Origin: Rufibacter tibetensis
GTDB taxonomy: Bacteria; Bacteroidota; Bacteroidia; Cytophagales; Hymenobacteraceae
DNA length: 64,000 nt
Reading direction: 5' to 3'
NCBI RefSeq assembly: GCF_001310085.1
Contig: NZ_CP012643.1
Coordinates: 1,457,001-1,521,000 of the forward strand
Part shown: in pieces, positions 34,728-45,414 of the stretch
Numbering within the stretch: the stretch's first letter is position 1
Layout of the letters: each line of letters begins with the position of its first letter
Position numbers and translations under genes: made by a program
Notes under the pieces: model-generated
The model's database searches: none
Seen by the model: the letters and a program-made list of their open reading frames with translations, nothing else
What the model was told of the DNA's origin: nothing

Positions 34728-36842
34728 ATGACAAACGAACAACTAAAGAAACTAGAAGATGATTTGTGGGATGCAGCTAACGCGTTGCGTGCCTATGGAG
34801 GGATAAAGGCATCGGATTATGCGGTACCGGTGCTGGGGCTTATCTTCTTGCGATTTGCCGATAATAAATACAGCCATGTAGAAGCTGAAATTCTGCAGGA
34901 GTACGAGCAGCACAAAGGTACCCGGATGGAGCGGGCCTTGGATAAGATTGCCTTAGAGAAGTGTGGCTTCTATTTACCAGATATTGCCCGATATGATTAC
35001 TTGCTAAACTTGCCTGGTGATAAGAAAGCAGCCGCTGCCATAAAAGAAGCAATGGAAGCTATTGAAGCTTTTCAAGATGCTAAATTTGAGGGAGTATTGC
35101 CTAAGGATCCTTACTTCGACATTGAAAAGAAGAAAGACGACATTCTGCCACAATTGCTGAAAACCTTCTCTAACATCCCGCAAGATGCTAGTGGTGATAT
35201 CTTCGGCAAGATATATGAGTACTTCCTTGGCAAGTTCGCCATGAGCGAAGGACAGAAAGGTGGTGAGTTCTTCACGCCAACTTCAGTAGTGCGTTTTATA
35301 GTAGAAGTGATAGAACCCTTTAGCGGGAAGATTTACGACCCTGCTTGCGGATCGGGTGGTATGTTTGTGCAGTCGGCTAAGTTTGTACAGGAGGCAAAGC
35401 ACGACCTGAATGATATTTACGTGTACGGCCAGGAATACATGGGGGAAACTGTGCGATTAGCTAAAATGAACCTGCTAGTTAATAACCTTCGCGGTGAAAT
35501 TACTGAAACTAACTCCTACGAGAGCGACCCTTACCACAGCAAAGAGCGTTTCGACTATGTAATGGCTAACCCGCCATTTAATGTCAAAACTGTAAAAGAA
35601 GCAACTGTTAAAAACGACTCGCGCTTCACAGCCTATGGTTTGCCCACCAACAAGGGCAAAAAGGATGATAAAATTACAGACGCCAATTACCTCTGGATTT
35701 CGTTGTTTGCTACCTCATTGAACGAAAATGGTCGAGCAGGTTTCGTGATGGCTAACTCTGCTTCGGATGCTCGCAACACAGAGTATGATATCCGGAAGAA
35801 GATTGTAGACAGCGGCATTGTGGATTGTATGGTTACCATGCCATCAAATATGTTTTACACAGTAACCCTGCCTGCTACCATCTGGTTCTTCGATAGGGGA
35901 AAGGTAAACACCGACCGTAAAGACAAGATCCTGTTCCTGGATGGGAGAAACGTATACCGTCAACTTGACCGCGCCCACCGTGACTGGTCCGAGGAGCAGG
36001 TTCAGAACTTAGCGGCGATTGTGCGCTTGTACCGTGGCGAAACAAGCCGTTATCTAGAGCTGATTGACCGATATATTAAAGAGGCTATCAAGGCTATTTT
36101 AGCCCTTCCGGAACATGTAGAAAAATTTGGAGCCGCACTTACCAAAACAATTTCTGGCTTACAAAACTACTATCAACAAAGCGAAGGCAAGTACAAATCT
36201 GAACAGCTGAATAATCTTCAGGCATCTGATCTTCTTGAGCAGTTACAAACGCTGCAACTGTTAAATGCACCAAATGTAACGGATGATTTGTCTTTACGGA
36301 CACTGGCTACTGCCAAAGATAATACCTCTCAACTACAATTTGCCACCGAACTCAGAACCATTCTTGCTGCTTACCGAGTGCTGCAAAATCAGCTGAATCA
36401 ACAGAAAGAGCAGGTGACAGAATTGTGGAAGCAAGCTGACAAATTGCTTAAACTCAAAAACGACAAATCATGGATCGACTTTGGCTTGAATAAAGCTGAT
36501 AAAGTGTTCGAAGAGAAACAGCAGAAATTACATGCTGTTCTGGAACAGGGTATCTATTGGCTCAAAAGCATGAGTTGGCTGCAAGAGCGTTTCCCTGATG
36601 CAATCTATGTTGATGTGACAGGTCTTTGCAAAGCTGTTTCACGGAAAGAGTATACTGAGGAACAGGATTATTCTTTGAATGCAGGCAGATATGTTGGAAT
36701 CACATTGGATGAGGATGGCATGACCGAAGAAGAGTTCATTAAACTTATTCAGTTTAAAGCAAAAAATTTCAAAGACCTGTGTTTAGAGGCGCAGCAACTT
36801 GAAGAAAACATTGTTGATAACTTCTCAAAACTGCTGTCATGA
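34728..36842 (+). CDS. hsdM: Type I restriction-modification methyltransferase subunit
   Basis: 704 residues. An N-terminal HsdM helical domain precedes motif I DPACGSGGMF (about 204) and catalytic NPPFN (281-285), the N6-adenine methyltransferase core. The C-terminal 250 residues (coiled-coil-like, LNNLQASDLLEQLQTLQLL ... FSKLLS) are longer than in standard HsdM. It methylates host target sites as HsdM2HsdS and supports HsdR. It starts directly after the receiver-protein stop (TAA then ATG) and overlaps hsdS by 4 bp. Confidence 0.95.
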   Translation: MTNEQLKKLEDDLWDAANALRAYGGIKASDYAVPVLGLIFLRFADNKYSHVEAEILQEYEQHKGTRMERALDKIALEKCGFYLPDIARYDYLLNLPGDKKAAAAIKEAMEAIEAFQDAKFEGVLPKDPYFDIEKKKDDILPQLLKTFSNIPQDASGDIFGKIYEYFLGKFAMSEGQKGGEFFTPTSVVRFIVEVIEPFSGKIYDPACGSGGMFVQSAKFVQEAKHDLNDIYVYGQEYMGETVRLAKMNLLVNNLRGEITETNSYESDPYHSKERFDYVMANPPFNVKTVKEATVKNDSRFTAYGLPTNKGKKDDKITDANYLWISLFATSLNENGRAGFVMANSASDARNTEYDIRKKIVDSGIVDCMVTMPSNMFYTVTLPATIWFFDRGKVNTDRKDKILFLDGRNVYRQLDRAHRDWSEEQVQNLAAIVRLYRGETSRYLELIDRYIKEAIKAILALPEHVEKFGAALTKTISGLQNYYQQSEGKYKSEQLNNLQASDLLEQLQTLQLLNAPNVTDDLSLRTLATAKDNTSQLQFATELRTILAAYRVLQNQLNQQKEQVTELWKQADKLLKLKNDKSWIDFGLNKADKVFEEKQQKLHAVLEQGIYWLKSMSWLQERFPDAIYVDVTGLCKAVSRKEYTEEQDYSLNAGRYVGITLDEDGMTEEEFIKLIQFKAKNFKDLCLEAQQLEENIVDNFSKLLS

Positions 36843-38020
36843 TTACTGAAAATCTGAAATTAGAAGATCTAGTTACTTTCCAAAGAGGGTTCGATATAAC
36901 TGTTAAAGATCAGATAGAAGGTAATATACCTGTTATATCATCAGGTGGGATTTCAAGTTATCATAACGAATACAGAGTTGAGGGCCCAGGCGTTGTTATT
37001 GGAAGGAAGGGTACTTTAGGAACGGTTCATTTTGTAGAAGGAAACTTTTGGCCTCATGATACTACACTTTGGGTAAAGGACTATAAAGGAAATGACCCTA
37101 AATTTATTTACTATTATCTCAAGACATTACAGCTTGAAAGATTTGATGCAGGAGCTTCTAATCCAACACTAAATCGTAATCATATTCATAAACTGAAGGT
37201 ACAGGTACCTAAGTTTAAATTTAGAAGTAAAATCGCTTCCATCCTTTCTGCCTACGATGAACTGATAGAAAACAACAATCAGCGCATTGCCATATTGGAA
37301 CAGATGACAGAAGAAAATTACAATGAGTGGTTTGTGCGCTTTCGCTTTCCTAATCATGACAACACACCCATATGGGATGGTTTACCTGAAGGTTGGATGA
37401 CTTTAGATTTGCAAGATGTCTTTTCTTTTATTTCCAGAGGCGTTACTCCTGAATATGCGGATGGTTCTGGAATATTTGCCATCAATCAAAAAGTTAACAA
37501 GGGGCGATTTTTGGACAAACAACACCTTAAAGAACTTGATCAATCTTTAATAATCTCTCGTGAGAAGTTTGCCCATTATGGGGACATTTTGCTTAACTCT
37601 TTAGGTGAAGGGACATTAGGAAGAGTTCACTTTTATACGGATCAAAACGAAAGATACCCTGTTGATCAGCATATGTCTATTTTAAGATCTAAAACAAAGT
37701 CAATGGCTTTTTTCATTTATATGTTTCTTCAAAGTCCCTTAGGGCAAGGAAAGCTGGACTTGATGAAAGTTGGAGGAACAAATATGACTATGATCAATAT
37801 TTCAGACCTAAGAAAGTTTAAAGTTGTGGTACCTCATCAAACTATCATAGACAGCTTTTACCAAATTAATAAAACATCAATTGAGCTTAAGCAAAATTTG
37901 ATTAACAAAAATGAAATACTACAAGAGGCGCAGGATCTTCTTCTTCCAAGGCTCATTAGTGGAAAGTTTTCTGTAGAGCACCTTGTTAAGGAGGAGGAAG
38001 AGCATTTACAACTCTTCTAA
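36839..38020 (+). CDS. hsdS: Type I restriction-modification specificity subunit
   Basis: 393 residues with two target-recognition domains, each followed by a conserved helix: the first half (LEDLVTFQRGFD ... NRNHIHKLKVQVPKF, then a central coiled coil ILSAYDELIENNNQRIAILEQM) and the second (LPEGWMTLDLQDVFSFISRGV ... ISDLRKFKVVVP, then a C-terminal helix). It determines the bipartite DNA site of the complex. The 4-bp overlap with hsdM (ATGA) couples their translation. Confidence 0.94.
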   Translation: MITENLKLEDLVTFQRGFDITVKDQIEGNIPVISSGGISSYHNEYRVEGPGVVIGRKGTLGTVHFVEGNFWPHDTTLWVKDYKGNDPKFIYYYLKTLQLERFDAGASNPTLNRNHIHKLKVQVPKFKFRSKIASILSAYDELIENNNQRIAILEQMTEENYNEWFVRFRFPNHDNTPIWDGLPEGWMTLDLQDVFSFISRGVTPEYADGSGIFAINQKVNKGRFLDKQHLKELDQSLIISREKFAHYGDILLNSLGEGTLGRVHFYTDQNERYPVDQHMSILRSKTKSMAFFIYMFLQSPLGQGKLDLMKVGGTNMTMINISDLRKFKVVVPHQTIIDSFYQINKTSIELKQNLINKNEILQEAQDLLLPRLISGKFSVEHLVKEEEEHLQLF

Positions 38021-38079
38021 TATTTTCATTTTAAATATATAATATACGATACTCTAATTGAATACTAAATTTTACTCCT

Positions 38080-41000
38080 ATGCCACAATATAACTTGAAT
38101 GATGAAATTGATTTGGAAGTCATGCGACATCACTTTGATTCTATTCAAGCAGCTGAATGGGAGAATTACATAGATCTAGCTAAAATAAGAAAAATTGGTT
38201 TTGATAATGTTGGAGTTCTAACCAGGGCAAAAGGAAAGGCAGGAAGGTCCAAATCTTTCAGTGATAAACAAATCAATTGGGCATTGTCACTGATTGAAGA
38301 GTTAGACAGATCCCAAGAAGACGATATCAAAAGCAGCAAAACGCAAGAGATGTATGAAGGGGGTTCTTATGAAATGCCGCTTTCGCATATTACCTTACGG
38401 GTAGCATGGCATGACAATAAATGGAATGGACATGTGTGCAATGATCCAGCAAATAATATCTATTGCAGTGGTTTTCACTCCCTCCTATCTGAGAGAATCA
38501 GAAAGAGAAAATACAATAACCTTGAGCAAGAAATTGCCCATAGTGGCCTACCGTTAAGTCAAATAGAGTATTTACCCCCCTGCTTCTGGTCTTCTAATCT
38601 ATTTGGGAAAGAGCAAATCAGAATAAAACATGATAACCCTGCAGCCAAAAGCTTGGGAACAATAGAAGAAACCCTGCCGGCCCAATCTGTTTACGGGTGG
38701 CCATTTGCGGTTTCTTTTACCAGGACAAAAATAGAGCAAAGTGAAAGCGGTGCTTATCCGAAGAACCTAGAGACAGTAAGGATCCCACGATTCAATGCTA
38801 AAATCCACGAAGGCAAGAGCATCGGGTTCGTGTATGCGAATTACAGCAACCCTTTGACTGAGGAAGAGCAACAATATCTGGTTGTAGGGGCTGGCATCGT
38901 GGACCGCAAGCAGAACGCCTCCGAAATACCCCACTTCGGCCCTAAAAGTGAGATTGACAAGATTAAAAATAGACATTCTTATCCAAAAGATAAGTACCGC
39001 AACTTCCCTAGCATGAACTGGGCTATGAGGTTCAGCTTTGATGACTATTCCATGGTGAGAATGCCCTATCATGAATACTTAGAGGAAGCCGAGCGCTTAG
39101 GGGATGAAGCAAAAGACCAATTCCTCAATAAGATTAAAGTCGCTGTATCAGAACCTGAATTACAGTGGTGCTTCAAGTATGTCGCGATGGACATAGGGGA
39201 TGATGAGGCTATTTACATCCTTACCAAGATGCGTAAAGCGCTTCTTGATTGTGTAGATGATGGAATTGTGCCCAGAGAGGAAATGCAGCAACGCATTAAC
39301 ACTGTAGAACAGCTCCTACAGATGGCTTGGGGATCAAGAACCTATTTCCCTGGATTTGTAAACCTAAGTAGGGTGATTCTCAATCAAGTGCAGGAACCTT
39401 CCTTTATCCTATGGCACTTCTATGAGGACTTTAAGATAGACGCAGAGGATCAATACACTGGGCTTAGGAGTATTTTAGCATCCCCTCATTCTTTTAGAGG
39501 GGACAAGATGCACAAAAACGCATTAATAGAACTCAAGGATAGACTGGCACAGAATGGTTTGACGGCGGATGAGTTTTTAACCTTGTCCATGTTAAACCTG
39601 AAAGTATTTCAGTTCCAACGTATACTGGATGGGAAACTGAGACTCAGTGGCACTTGGATAAGAAATTTTGAGGAAGATGTGCGCAAGTCGCATGAGGTGC
39701 AGGATATCATTTCTAATCCGTATATTCTATGTGAAGATTATGAGCCATGGGCCGATTCACATGACAATGTATATGGGGAAGAACGAGACTCCCCTATCAG
39801 TTTGTTCAAAATAGACATTGCCTTCTTCCCCCATACTAGGTTTGTCCATCGAAATACCCTGCAGGCCTCCATGAACTTTGTGGATCCAAAGAGATTACGT
39901 GCTTTGACGCTGAAGTTCCTGCATAGCCTTGAACAGTTCGGCCACTGTTTTGCAGATGCTGAGATGCTTGAAATTGCGTTAAGGGAATATCCTCTATATT
40001 ATGAATTGGGTGGAGAGTACCGATTGCCCTCACGATTATTCAACCCTATTCAAAGCGAGTATTCAAATCACTTCCAAGCGGATCCGAAAAAGATTGTGAT
40101 TATTGAAGCCAATGACACCTCTTATTTTTATCTAAAGGAGGTTTATGAGGCTGAGAAAAGTATCGAAGGGCGACTTTTAAGTCTTTTGAAAAGCCACGAC
40201 AATTCTGAAGTATTTGTGGGGTTAGACTCTTATCTGGCTGCTTCAACCCACAAGCTGAAAGAGACAATCGGGGAGGGTTTTGATGAGCGTGGTTTCCTGG
40301 AAGAGAGGACAGAGCTTTACAAGCAAATCTTCGCTAAAAAGCTGTTTGTACTAACTGGAAATGCAGGAAGTGGAAAGTCACATGAAATACAAAACATACT
40401 CACTTACCTTGAGGAACAGGAAGATCAAGAATACCTTTTGTTGGCTCCTACTGGCAAAGCGGCGTTGCGTCTAAGCAGTGACAGTGCCTTCCCCAATATC
40501 AAGGCAACTACCATAGACAAGTTCATTTCCGATTTCAAGCACAAAAAAATCAATGCGGGTGAGTTAAGGAAATATCAAAATGTGGTGGTGGATGAAACCT
40601 CCATGGTGGATTTGCTCAAGTTTGATAAACTACTCAGGATATTCAACTTCAAAGAGTCCTCTTTCAAAAGGTTGATTCTACTAGGTGATCCAAACCAGCT
40701 TCCGGCCATTGGCTATGGAAGAATTCTATCTGATGTATTAAACTACCTAGGTACCCACCAAGAGTATTCAGGAAACTTCATCCGTCTTGAGACTAACTGT
40801 AGGTCTGAACTGAAAGAGAACCAAGTTTTGCAGTTAGCCGATTGCTTCAAACAAGGGGCTGACTTGGATACTTCATTCATTGCCAAGTTCAAGAATCGCG
40901 AGCAAAACATTTCAGATGGTTTTCAAGCCCGGTACTGGAACACTAAGGAGGATTTATATACTCAGATAGATGAAGAGTTTGAAGAATTAACTAATAGGCT

Positions 41001-42069
41001 CAACATAAGTGGAGACAAATCAGAAAGGCTGAATCAGATCCTTGGACTGCAATCGGATGGAGAACTTGGGCAAAGGCTAGACCTTGAAAACTTCCAAATC
41101 CTCACCCCTTACAGGTCTCAGATATCTGGGGCAAGCCGAATCAACGATTTCATACAGACAGAGTTCAAATCAAACCTTGATTTTGAGCTACGCAAGAACA
41201 CCTTCAAAAAAGGGGACAAACTGATTAGAACACAAAACTATTACGAGAGTGGCAAACTTACGCTTTCTAATGGTACGCTAGGTTTTATTCTGGGTATGCC
41301 AAAAGAGAACTTCTACTTTGAAGCAAAAGGTGGAATGGATGAATTGGCCTTCTCAGATATAAGGTCTGCAGAACAGGAATTCTTTGAACTCGCCTATGCC
41401 ATCACAGTGCACAAAGCACAGGGAAGCGGATTCAACCATCTATTTCTTGTACTACCAGCAAGATATGGGCTTCTTTCAAAGGAGCTGGTATACACCGCTC
41501 TGACCAGGACAAAGAAAACTATCACACTATTTATCCAGGAGACAGAGGAAAACAGAAAAAGTGTGCTAGAGATAGCTTCAGAGAGGTTGTTCTCGGCATC
41601 AAGAAGGACAAGCTTGCTGTTAGACAAGCCATACCGTTACTATAACCTAGAGCCTGAACGAGGGGTTTTCGTAGAATCTAGGATTGAGCTTTTGATTTAC
41701 CATATGCTCATGAACAAGCGTGACGAGCTAGGGGCTGACTTGTTTGATTTTACCTATGAGGAAAAACCTATAGTAGAGGGTCAGAAGGTAAACATCAAAA
41801 CTGATTTCACCATCTACTCCAATAATCAGACTTGGTATTGGGAGCACTTGGGATTGATGGGGCAACGAAAATACCATTGGACTTGGCTAAACGTCAAAAA
41901 GCCCACCTACCAAAAAGCAGGGATATGGGATATGGTTATAACTACTGATGAATCAAACGGAGTTAACCCAGAGAAGATAAAAAACCTAATACAGCTGATT
42001 GTTGAGAACCAAGTTGGGAACGAAGACAAGCACCAGCAGTATTCCAATCATCATTTTTTCTTAAGGTAG
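38080..42069 (+). CDS. RecD-like superfamily 1 helicase with nuclease-like C-terminus
   Basis: 1329 residues. Residues 1-740 are a large unassigned region. Then comes a SF1 helicase core: Walker A GNAGSGKS (760-767), Walker B DETSMVD (838-844), GDPNQLPAIG (motif III), later motifs near TPYRSQ and VHKAQGSGFNHLF (motif V), and TALTRTK (motif VI). The final 100 residues include an Asp (D1242, KTDFTIY) and Glu (E1255, WEHL), a spacing seen in PD-(D/E)XK nucleases of ATP-dependent DNA repair enzymes. It lies between hsdS and hsdR, with hsdR starting one base after its stop, so it is part of the restriction operon. Its role could be to degrade DNA after HsdR cleavage. Confidence 0.85.
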   Translation: MPQYNLNDEIDLEVMRHHFDSIQAAEWENYIDLAKIRKIGFDNVGVLTRAKGKAGRSKSFSDKQINWALSLIEELDRSQEDDIKSSKTQEMYEGGSYEMPLSHITLRVAWHDNKWNGHVCNDPANNIYCSGFHSLLSERIRKRKYNNLEQEIAHSGLPLSQIEYLPPCFWSSNLFGKEQIRIKHDNPAAKSLGTIEETLPAQSVYGWPFAVSFTRTKIEQSESGAYPKNLETVRIPRFNAKIHEGKSIGFVYANYSNPLTEEEQQYLVVGAGIVDRKQNASEIPHFGPKSEIDKIKNRHSYPKDKYRNFPSMNWAMRFSFDDYSMVRMPYHEYLEEAERLGDEAKDQFLNKIKVAVSEPELQWCFKYVAMDIGDDEAIYILTKMRKALLDCVDDGIVPREEMQQRINTVEQLLQMAWGSRTYFPGFVNLSRVILNQVQEPSFILWHFYEDFKIDAEDQYTGLRSILASPHSFRGDKMHKNALIELKDRLAQNGLTADEFLTLSMLNLKVFQFQRILDGKLRLSGTWIRNFEEDVRKSHEVQDIISNPYILCEDYEPWADSHDNVYGEERDSPISLFKIDIAFFPHTRFVHRNTLQASMNFVDPKRLRALTLKFLHSLEQFGHCFADAEMLEIALREYPLYYELGGEYRLPSRLFNPIQSEYSNHFQADPKKIVIIEANDTSYFYLKEVYEAEKSIEGRLLSLLKSHDNSEVFVGLDSYLAASTHKLKETIGEGFDERGFLEERTELYKQIFAKKLFVLTGNAGSGKSHEIQNILTYLEEQEDQEYLLLAPTGKAALRLSSDSAFPNIKATTIDKFISDFKHKKINAGELRKYQNVVVDETSMVDLLKFDKLLRIFNFKESSFKRLILLGDPNQLPAIGYGRILSDVLNYLGTHQEYSGNFIRLETNCRSELKENQVLQLADCFKQGADLDTSFIAKFKNREQNISDGFQARYWNTKEDLYTQIDEEFEELTNRLNISGDKSERLNQILGLQSDGELGQRLDLENFQILTPYRSQISGASRINDFIQTEFKSNLDFELRKNTFKKGDKLIRTQNYYESGKLTLSNGTLGFILGMPKENFYFEAKGGMDELAFSDIRSAEQEFFELAYAITVHKAQGSGFNHLFLVLPARYGLLSKELVYTALTRTKKTITLFIQETEENRKSVLEIASERLFSASRRTSLLLDKPYRYYNLEPERGVFVESRIELLIYHMLMNKRDELGADLFDFTYEEKPIVEGQKVNIKTDFTIYSNNQTWYWEHLGLMGQRKYHWTWLNVKKPTYQKAGIWDMVITTDESNGVNPEKIKNLIQLIVENQVGNEDKHQQYSNHHFFLR

Positions 42070-42070
42070 A

Positions 42071-45000
42071 ATGGCATTTCTAAACGAGTCTCATGTTGAG
42101 GAGGCTGATATAAAATACTTCGAAAAACACCTAGGGTATCAACATATCAATGCTTGGAAGCCTGAAAAAATAGGTAGAGAAAGTTTAAAGGAGGTTGTGC
42201 TACGTGACAGACTTACAAGTGCCTTAACTCGCCTGAACCCTGACCTCCCAGCAAGTTGCATTAACTTTGCTGCGGATGAGTTTGCCAGAAGCCGTGCAAG
42301 CCTTACGCCTATCATGGCAAACAAGGAAATATACGAGCTCATCAAAAAAGGTGTCCCGGTAACCTACACAAACCAAGAGGGAAAAGAACAAGCAGCCTAT
42401 GCTCAAGTCATAAATTTTGAAAATCCTTCAAGTAAGGACAATGAATTTTTAGTCGTATCTCAGCTAAGCATTGAATACCTACAAGTAGAAAATACAACGC
42501 GAAGACCAGACCTATTGCTTTATGTGAATGGTTTACCACTAGTGATGATTGAGCTGAAAAACGCAACCGAAAAAGCAAAAGTAGGCTACGACAAAAACCT
42601 TAAGGATTACAGGCGTGACATTCCGCAGCTCTTCTGGTACAACCTCTTCGTGTGCGTATCAAATGGGATAGAGACAAGGGTTGGTAGCTTCAATGCCGGT
42701 TGGGAACACTTCTTTACTTGGGTAAAGCTTAAAGATACAGCTGTTGACCAAAATCAATTGACCTTAGGTGAAGTTGAAGCTGCCAGCAAGAAGAACAATA
42801 ACCGGTTAAGCCTAAAACTTTTCGGGGAGGGCCTTTGCAATAAGGATACCTTGCTGGATTACTTTGAGAACTTTGTGCTGTACCATAAGAACAAGGTTAA
42901 GATCTTAGCCAAAAACCATCAGTACCTTGGAGTAAATAATGCTTTCCATTCGCTGGCTACCGCCAGCACAAAGGAGGAGCGGAATGGGAAACTAGGGGTA
43001 TTCTGGCACACCCAAGGATCAGGGAAGTCTTACTCCATGATTTTCTTTTCCAAAAAGGTAAACTATAAACTTAATGGTAACTGGTCGTTTCTCATCATTA
43101 CAGATCGGAGAGATTTGGATGACCAAATTTATCGGAATTTTGTAGAGACCGAGACAGTAATTGAGACAAAGGGACAGAAGCAAAATTATTATCGCCCCTC
43201 CAGCCGAGAGAAGCTTCAAGAGTACTTGCAATCGAACAGGAGCTATCTATTCACACTCATCCATAAGTTTAGCATTGAAAAAGGCAGAACCTTTCCGAAA
43301 TTAACTGATCGTGATAATTGGATTGTGATGGTAGATGAAGCCCACCGGACCCAATACAAAGGCTTAGCTGAAAACATGCGTATAGGTCTGCCAAAGGCAC
43401 AGTACATTGCTTTTACAGGTACGCCATTGCTGCAGAATGAGCTTACCAAAGATTGGTTCGGCCCATACGTATCAGAATATAATTTTGCTCAAAGCATAGA
43501 GGATGGGGCTACAGTTCCCATGTTCTACAAGAAGAGCGTGCCCCGGGTTGAGCAAGCAAATGAAAATTTAGTTGGGGAGGCCGCGCAAATTCTAGAGGAG
43601 GAGAACTTGAGTGAAGAGCAGAAGAAGAAGCTAGAAAAGGAATATTCGACCTTACTGCAGGTAGTGCGCCGAGATGACCGCCTTAATGAAATTGCCAAAC
43701 ACATTGTACAGCATTTCCCCTATCGCCTGGATGCCGTAGATGAGAACGGCCACAGGAAACCGATGAAGGCAATGGTAATCTCCATTGATAAATTTACGGC
43801 TGTAAGAATGTATGAAAAGGTCCAGCATTATCTTAAAGAGGAAATAAAGGAACTCCATAAGAAAGCCAAAGCTGAGACTGACCTTGAAAAGAAAACACGC
43901 TATGAACGTGCTATAACATTCATGAAAGAAACTCGAATGGCTGCCGTCGTTAGCCAAGAGGGAAGCGAGAAAGAAGAGGAGGAAGTTTTCAAGAAAGCAG
44001 GTTTGGAGATTCGTAAGCACCGCAGACTTATGGATTACCCAAGTGATAATGGCCAAAATATAGAAGACTACTTCAAAGACCCAAACAACACCTATAGAAT
44101 AGTTTTTGTGACGGCTATGTGGTTAACAGGCTTTGATGCACCATCAGTATCTACGATTTACTTAGATAAACCACTGCAGAATCATACCCTTATGCAGACC
44201 ATCGCAAGGGCAAACCGTGTGATTGAAGGCAAGAAGAATGGTTTAGTAATTGATTACTTCGGGGTATTCCGGAATCTAAAAAAGGCTTTGGCAGACTACG
44301 CGGAAGGTAGTAAGGGGAAAAAAGAAGATCCAGACGAAGAATTTCCGGTACGGGAGTTTGAAATACTACTCCAGATTTTGAACGAAGCCATTAGTGAAGC
44401 AAAAAGTTATTGCAAGGATTTAGGTGCCGACATAGATTCTATCTTGGCTGTTGGAGAGAAAGGGTTTAGGGAAGTAGAGCTGTTCAATGAATACGCTAAC
44501 ATTATCTTGGAGAAGGATGAATATAGGAAACAGCTGAATTTATTTGAAAACACTATCTCCTCACTCTATGACTCGGCAAAACCTGAAATCTATGACTACC
44601 CTGAGATTAAGAAAGCACGGGATGTGTTTGAATACTTGCGTAAAGTAGTAGATCGCCAAATCGACCAAGATGAAGAGACAGAGCGAGCCAAGAGAAGAAT
44701 TGATGAACTGCTGGATATTAGCATTGTAGGGCAAGGAGACTTAGTAGTAGCGCATGAAAGGGTTATCATGAAGACAGCAAGCTTGATTGATCTAAGCAAG
44801 TTGAACTTCGCGAAGCTTCGTGAGCAGTTTACTGAGAAAGAATACAAAAATATAGAATTCACAAATCTGCGTGAGGTGATGGATTTGAAAATGCGGCAGA
44901 TGATGAGGCAGAATAAAATGCGTGGAGGATTCTTGGAGCGCTTTCAGAAAGTAATTGATGACTATAACTCAGGAAGCCTTTCCATCGAGGAGGCATACGA

Positions 45001-45373
45001 GGAATTAGTGAAGCAGGCAGAGGACCTTAGCGAGGAGCAGACCCGTGCTGCACGTGAAGGGATGACAGAGGGACAGCTGGAGATATTCGACCTTCTTAGC
45101 AAAGACAAATCTCTGACAAAAGAAGAGGAAAAGAAGGTAAAACTTGCCGCCCAAGATCTTCTAACCGTTTTGTATGATGCAAAGAATAAGATTTTGATCC
45201 AGGAGTGGCACAAGGAAAAGAAGACCCAAGAAGTGGTGAGACGCAAAATCCAAGAGATTCTCGACTTACATTTGCCAGCGTCTTATGAAAGAAATATTTT
45301 CATACAGAAGACAGACGTTGTCTTCCAGCATCTGTATGAACAAGCGGAGCTTGGGTATGGATTTGCAGCTTAA
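42071..45373 (+). CDS. hsdR: Type I restriction endonuclease subunit
   Basis: 1100 residues. The N-terminal PD-(D/E)XK nuclease region (RPDLLLYVNGLPLVMIELKN) precedes an SF2 translocase: Walker A TQGSGKS (about 314-320), DEAH-type box (VDEAH, 421-425), TGTPLL and later helicase motifs including QTIARANR. The C-terminal 350 residues are helical and bind HsdM/HsdS. It translocates and cuts DNA lacking host methylation. It follows the helicase gene by one base. Confidence 0.95.
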   Translation: MAFLNESHVEEADIKYFEKHLGYQHINAWKPEKIGRESLKEVVLRDRLTSALTRLNPDLPASCINFAADEFARSRASLTPIMANKEIYELIKKGVPVTYTNQEGKEQAAYAQVINFENPSSKDNEFLVVSQLSIEYLQVENTTRRPDLLLYVNGLPLVMIELKNATEKAKVGYDKNLKDYRRDIPQLFWYNLFVCVSNGIETRVGSFNAGWEHFFTWVKLKDTAVDQNQLTLGEVEAASKKNNNRLSLKLFGEGLCNKDTLLDYFENFVLYHKNKVKILAKNHQYLGVNNAFHSLATASTKEERNGKLGVFWHTQGSGKSYSMIFFSKKVNYKLNGNWSFLIITDRRDLDDQIYRNFVETETVIETKGQKQNYYRPSSREKLQEYLQSNRSYLFTLIHKFSIEKGRTFPKLTDRDNWIVMVDEAHRTQYKGLAENMRIGLPKAQYIAFTGTPLLQNELTKDWFGPYVSEYNFAQSIEDGATVPMFYKKSVPRVEQANENLVGEAAQILEEENLSEEQKKKLEKEYSTLLQVVRRDDRLNEIAKHIVQHFPYRLDAVDENGHRKPMKAMVISIDKFTAVRMYEKVQHYLKEEIKELHKKAKAETDLEKKTRYERAITFMKETRMAAVVSQEGSEKEEEEVFKKAGLEIRKHRRLMDYPSDNGQNIEDYFKDPNNTYRIVFVTAMWLTGFDAPSVSTIYLDKPLQNHTLMQTIARANRVIEGKKNGLVIDYFGVFRNLKKALADYAEGSKGKKEDPDEEFPVREFEILLQILNEAISEAKSYCKDLGADIDSILAVGEKGFREVELFNEYANIILEKDEYRKQLNLFENTISSLYDSAKPEIYDYPEIKKARDVFEYLRKVVDRQIDQDEETERAKRRIDELLDISIVGQGDLVVAHERVIMKTASLIDLSKLNFAKLREQFTEKEYKNIEFTNLREVMDLKMRQMMRQNKMRGGFLERFQKVIDDYNSGSLSIEEAYEELVKQAEDLSEEQTRAAREGMTEGQLEIFDLLSKDKSLTKEEEKKVKLAAQDLLTVLYDAKNKILIQEWHKEKKTQEVVRRKIQEILDLHLPASYERNIFIQKTDVVFQHLYEQAELGYGFAA

Positions 45374-45414
45374 GCATAAAAATTGAAGATAAATTTGATC
45401 GTTTTATTTACTAG

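Noticed and set aside
29990-38020. BREX system
   Set aside because: A WYL regulator and a methyltransferase are present, but there is no BrxL, BrxC, PglZ or PglX, and the genes are type I hsd.
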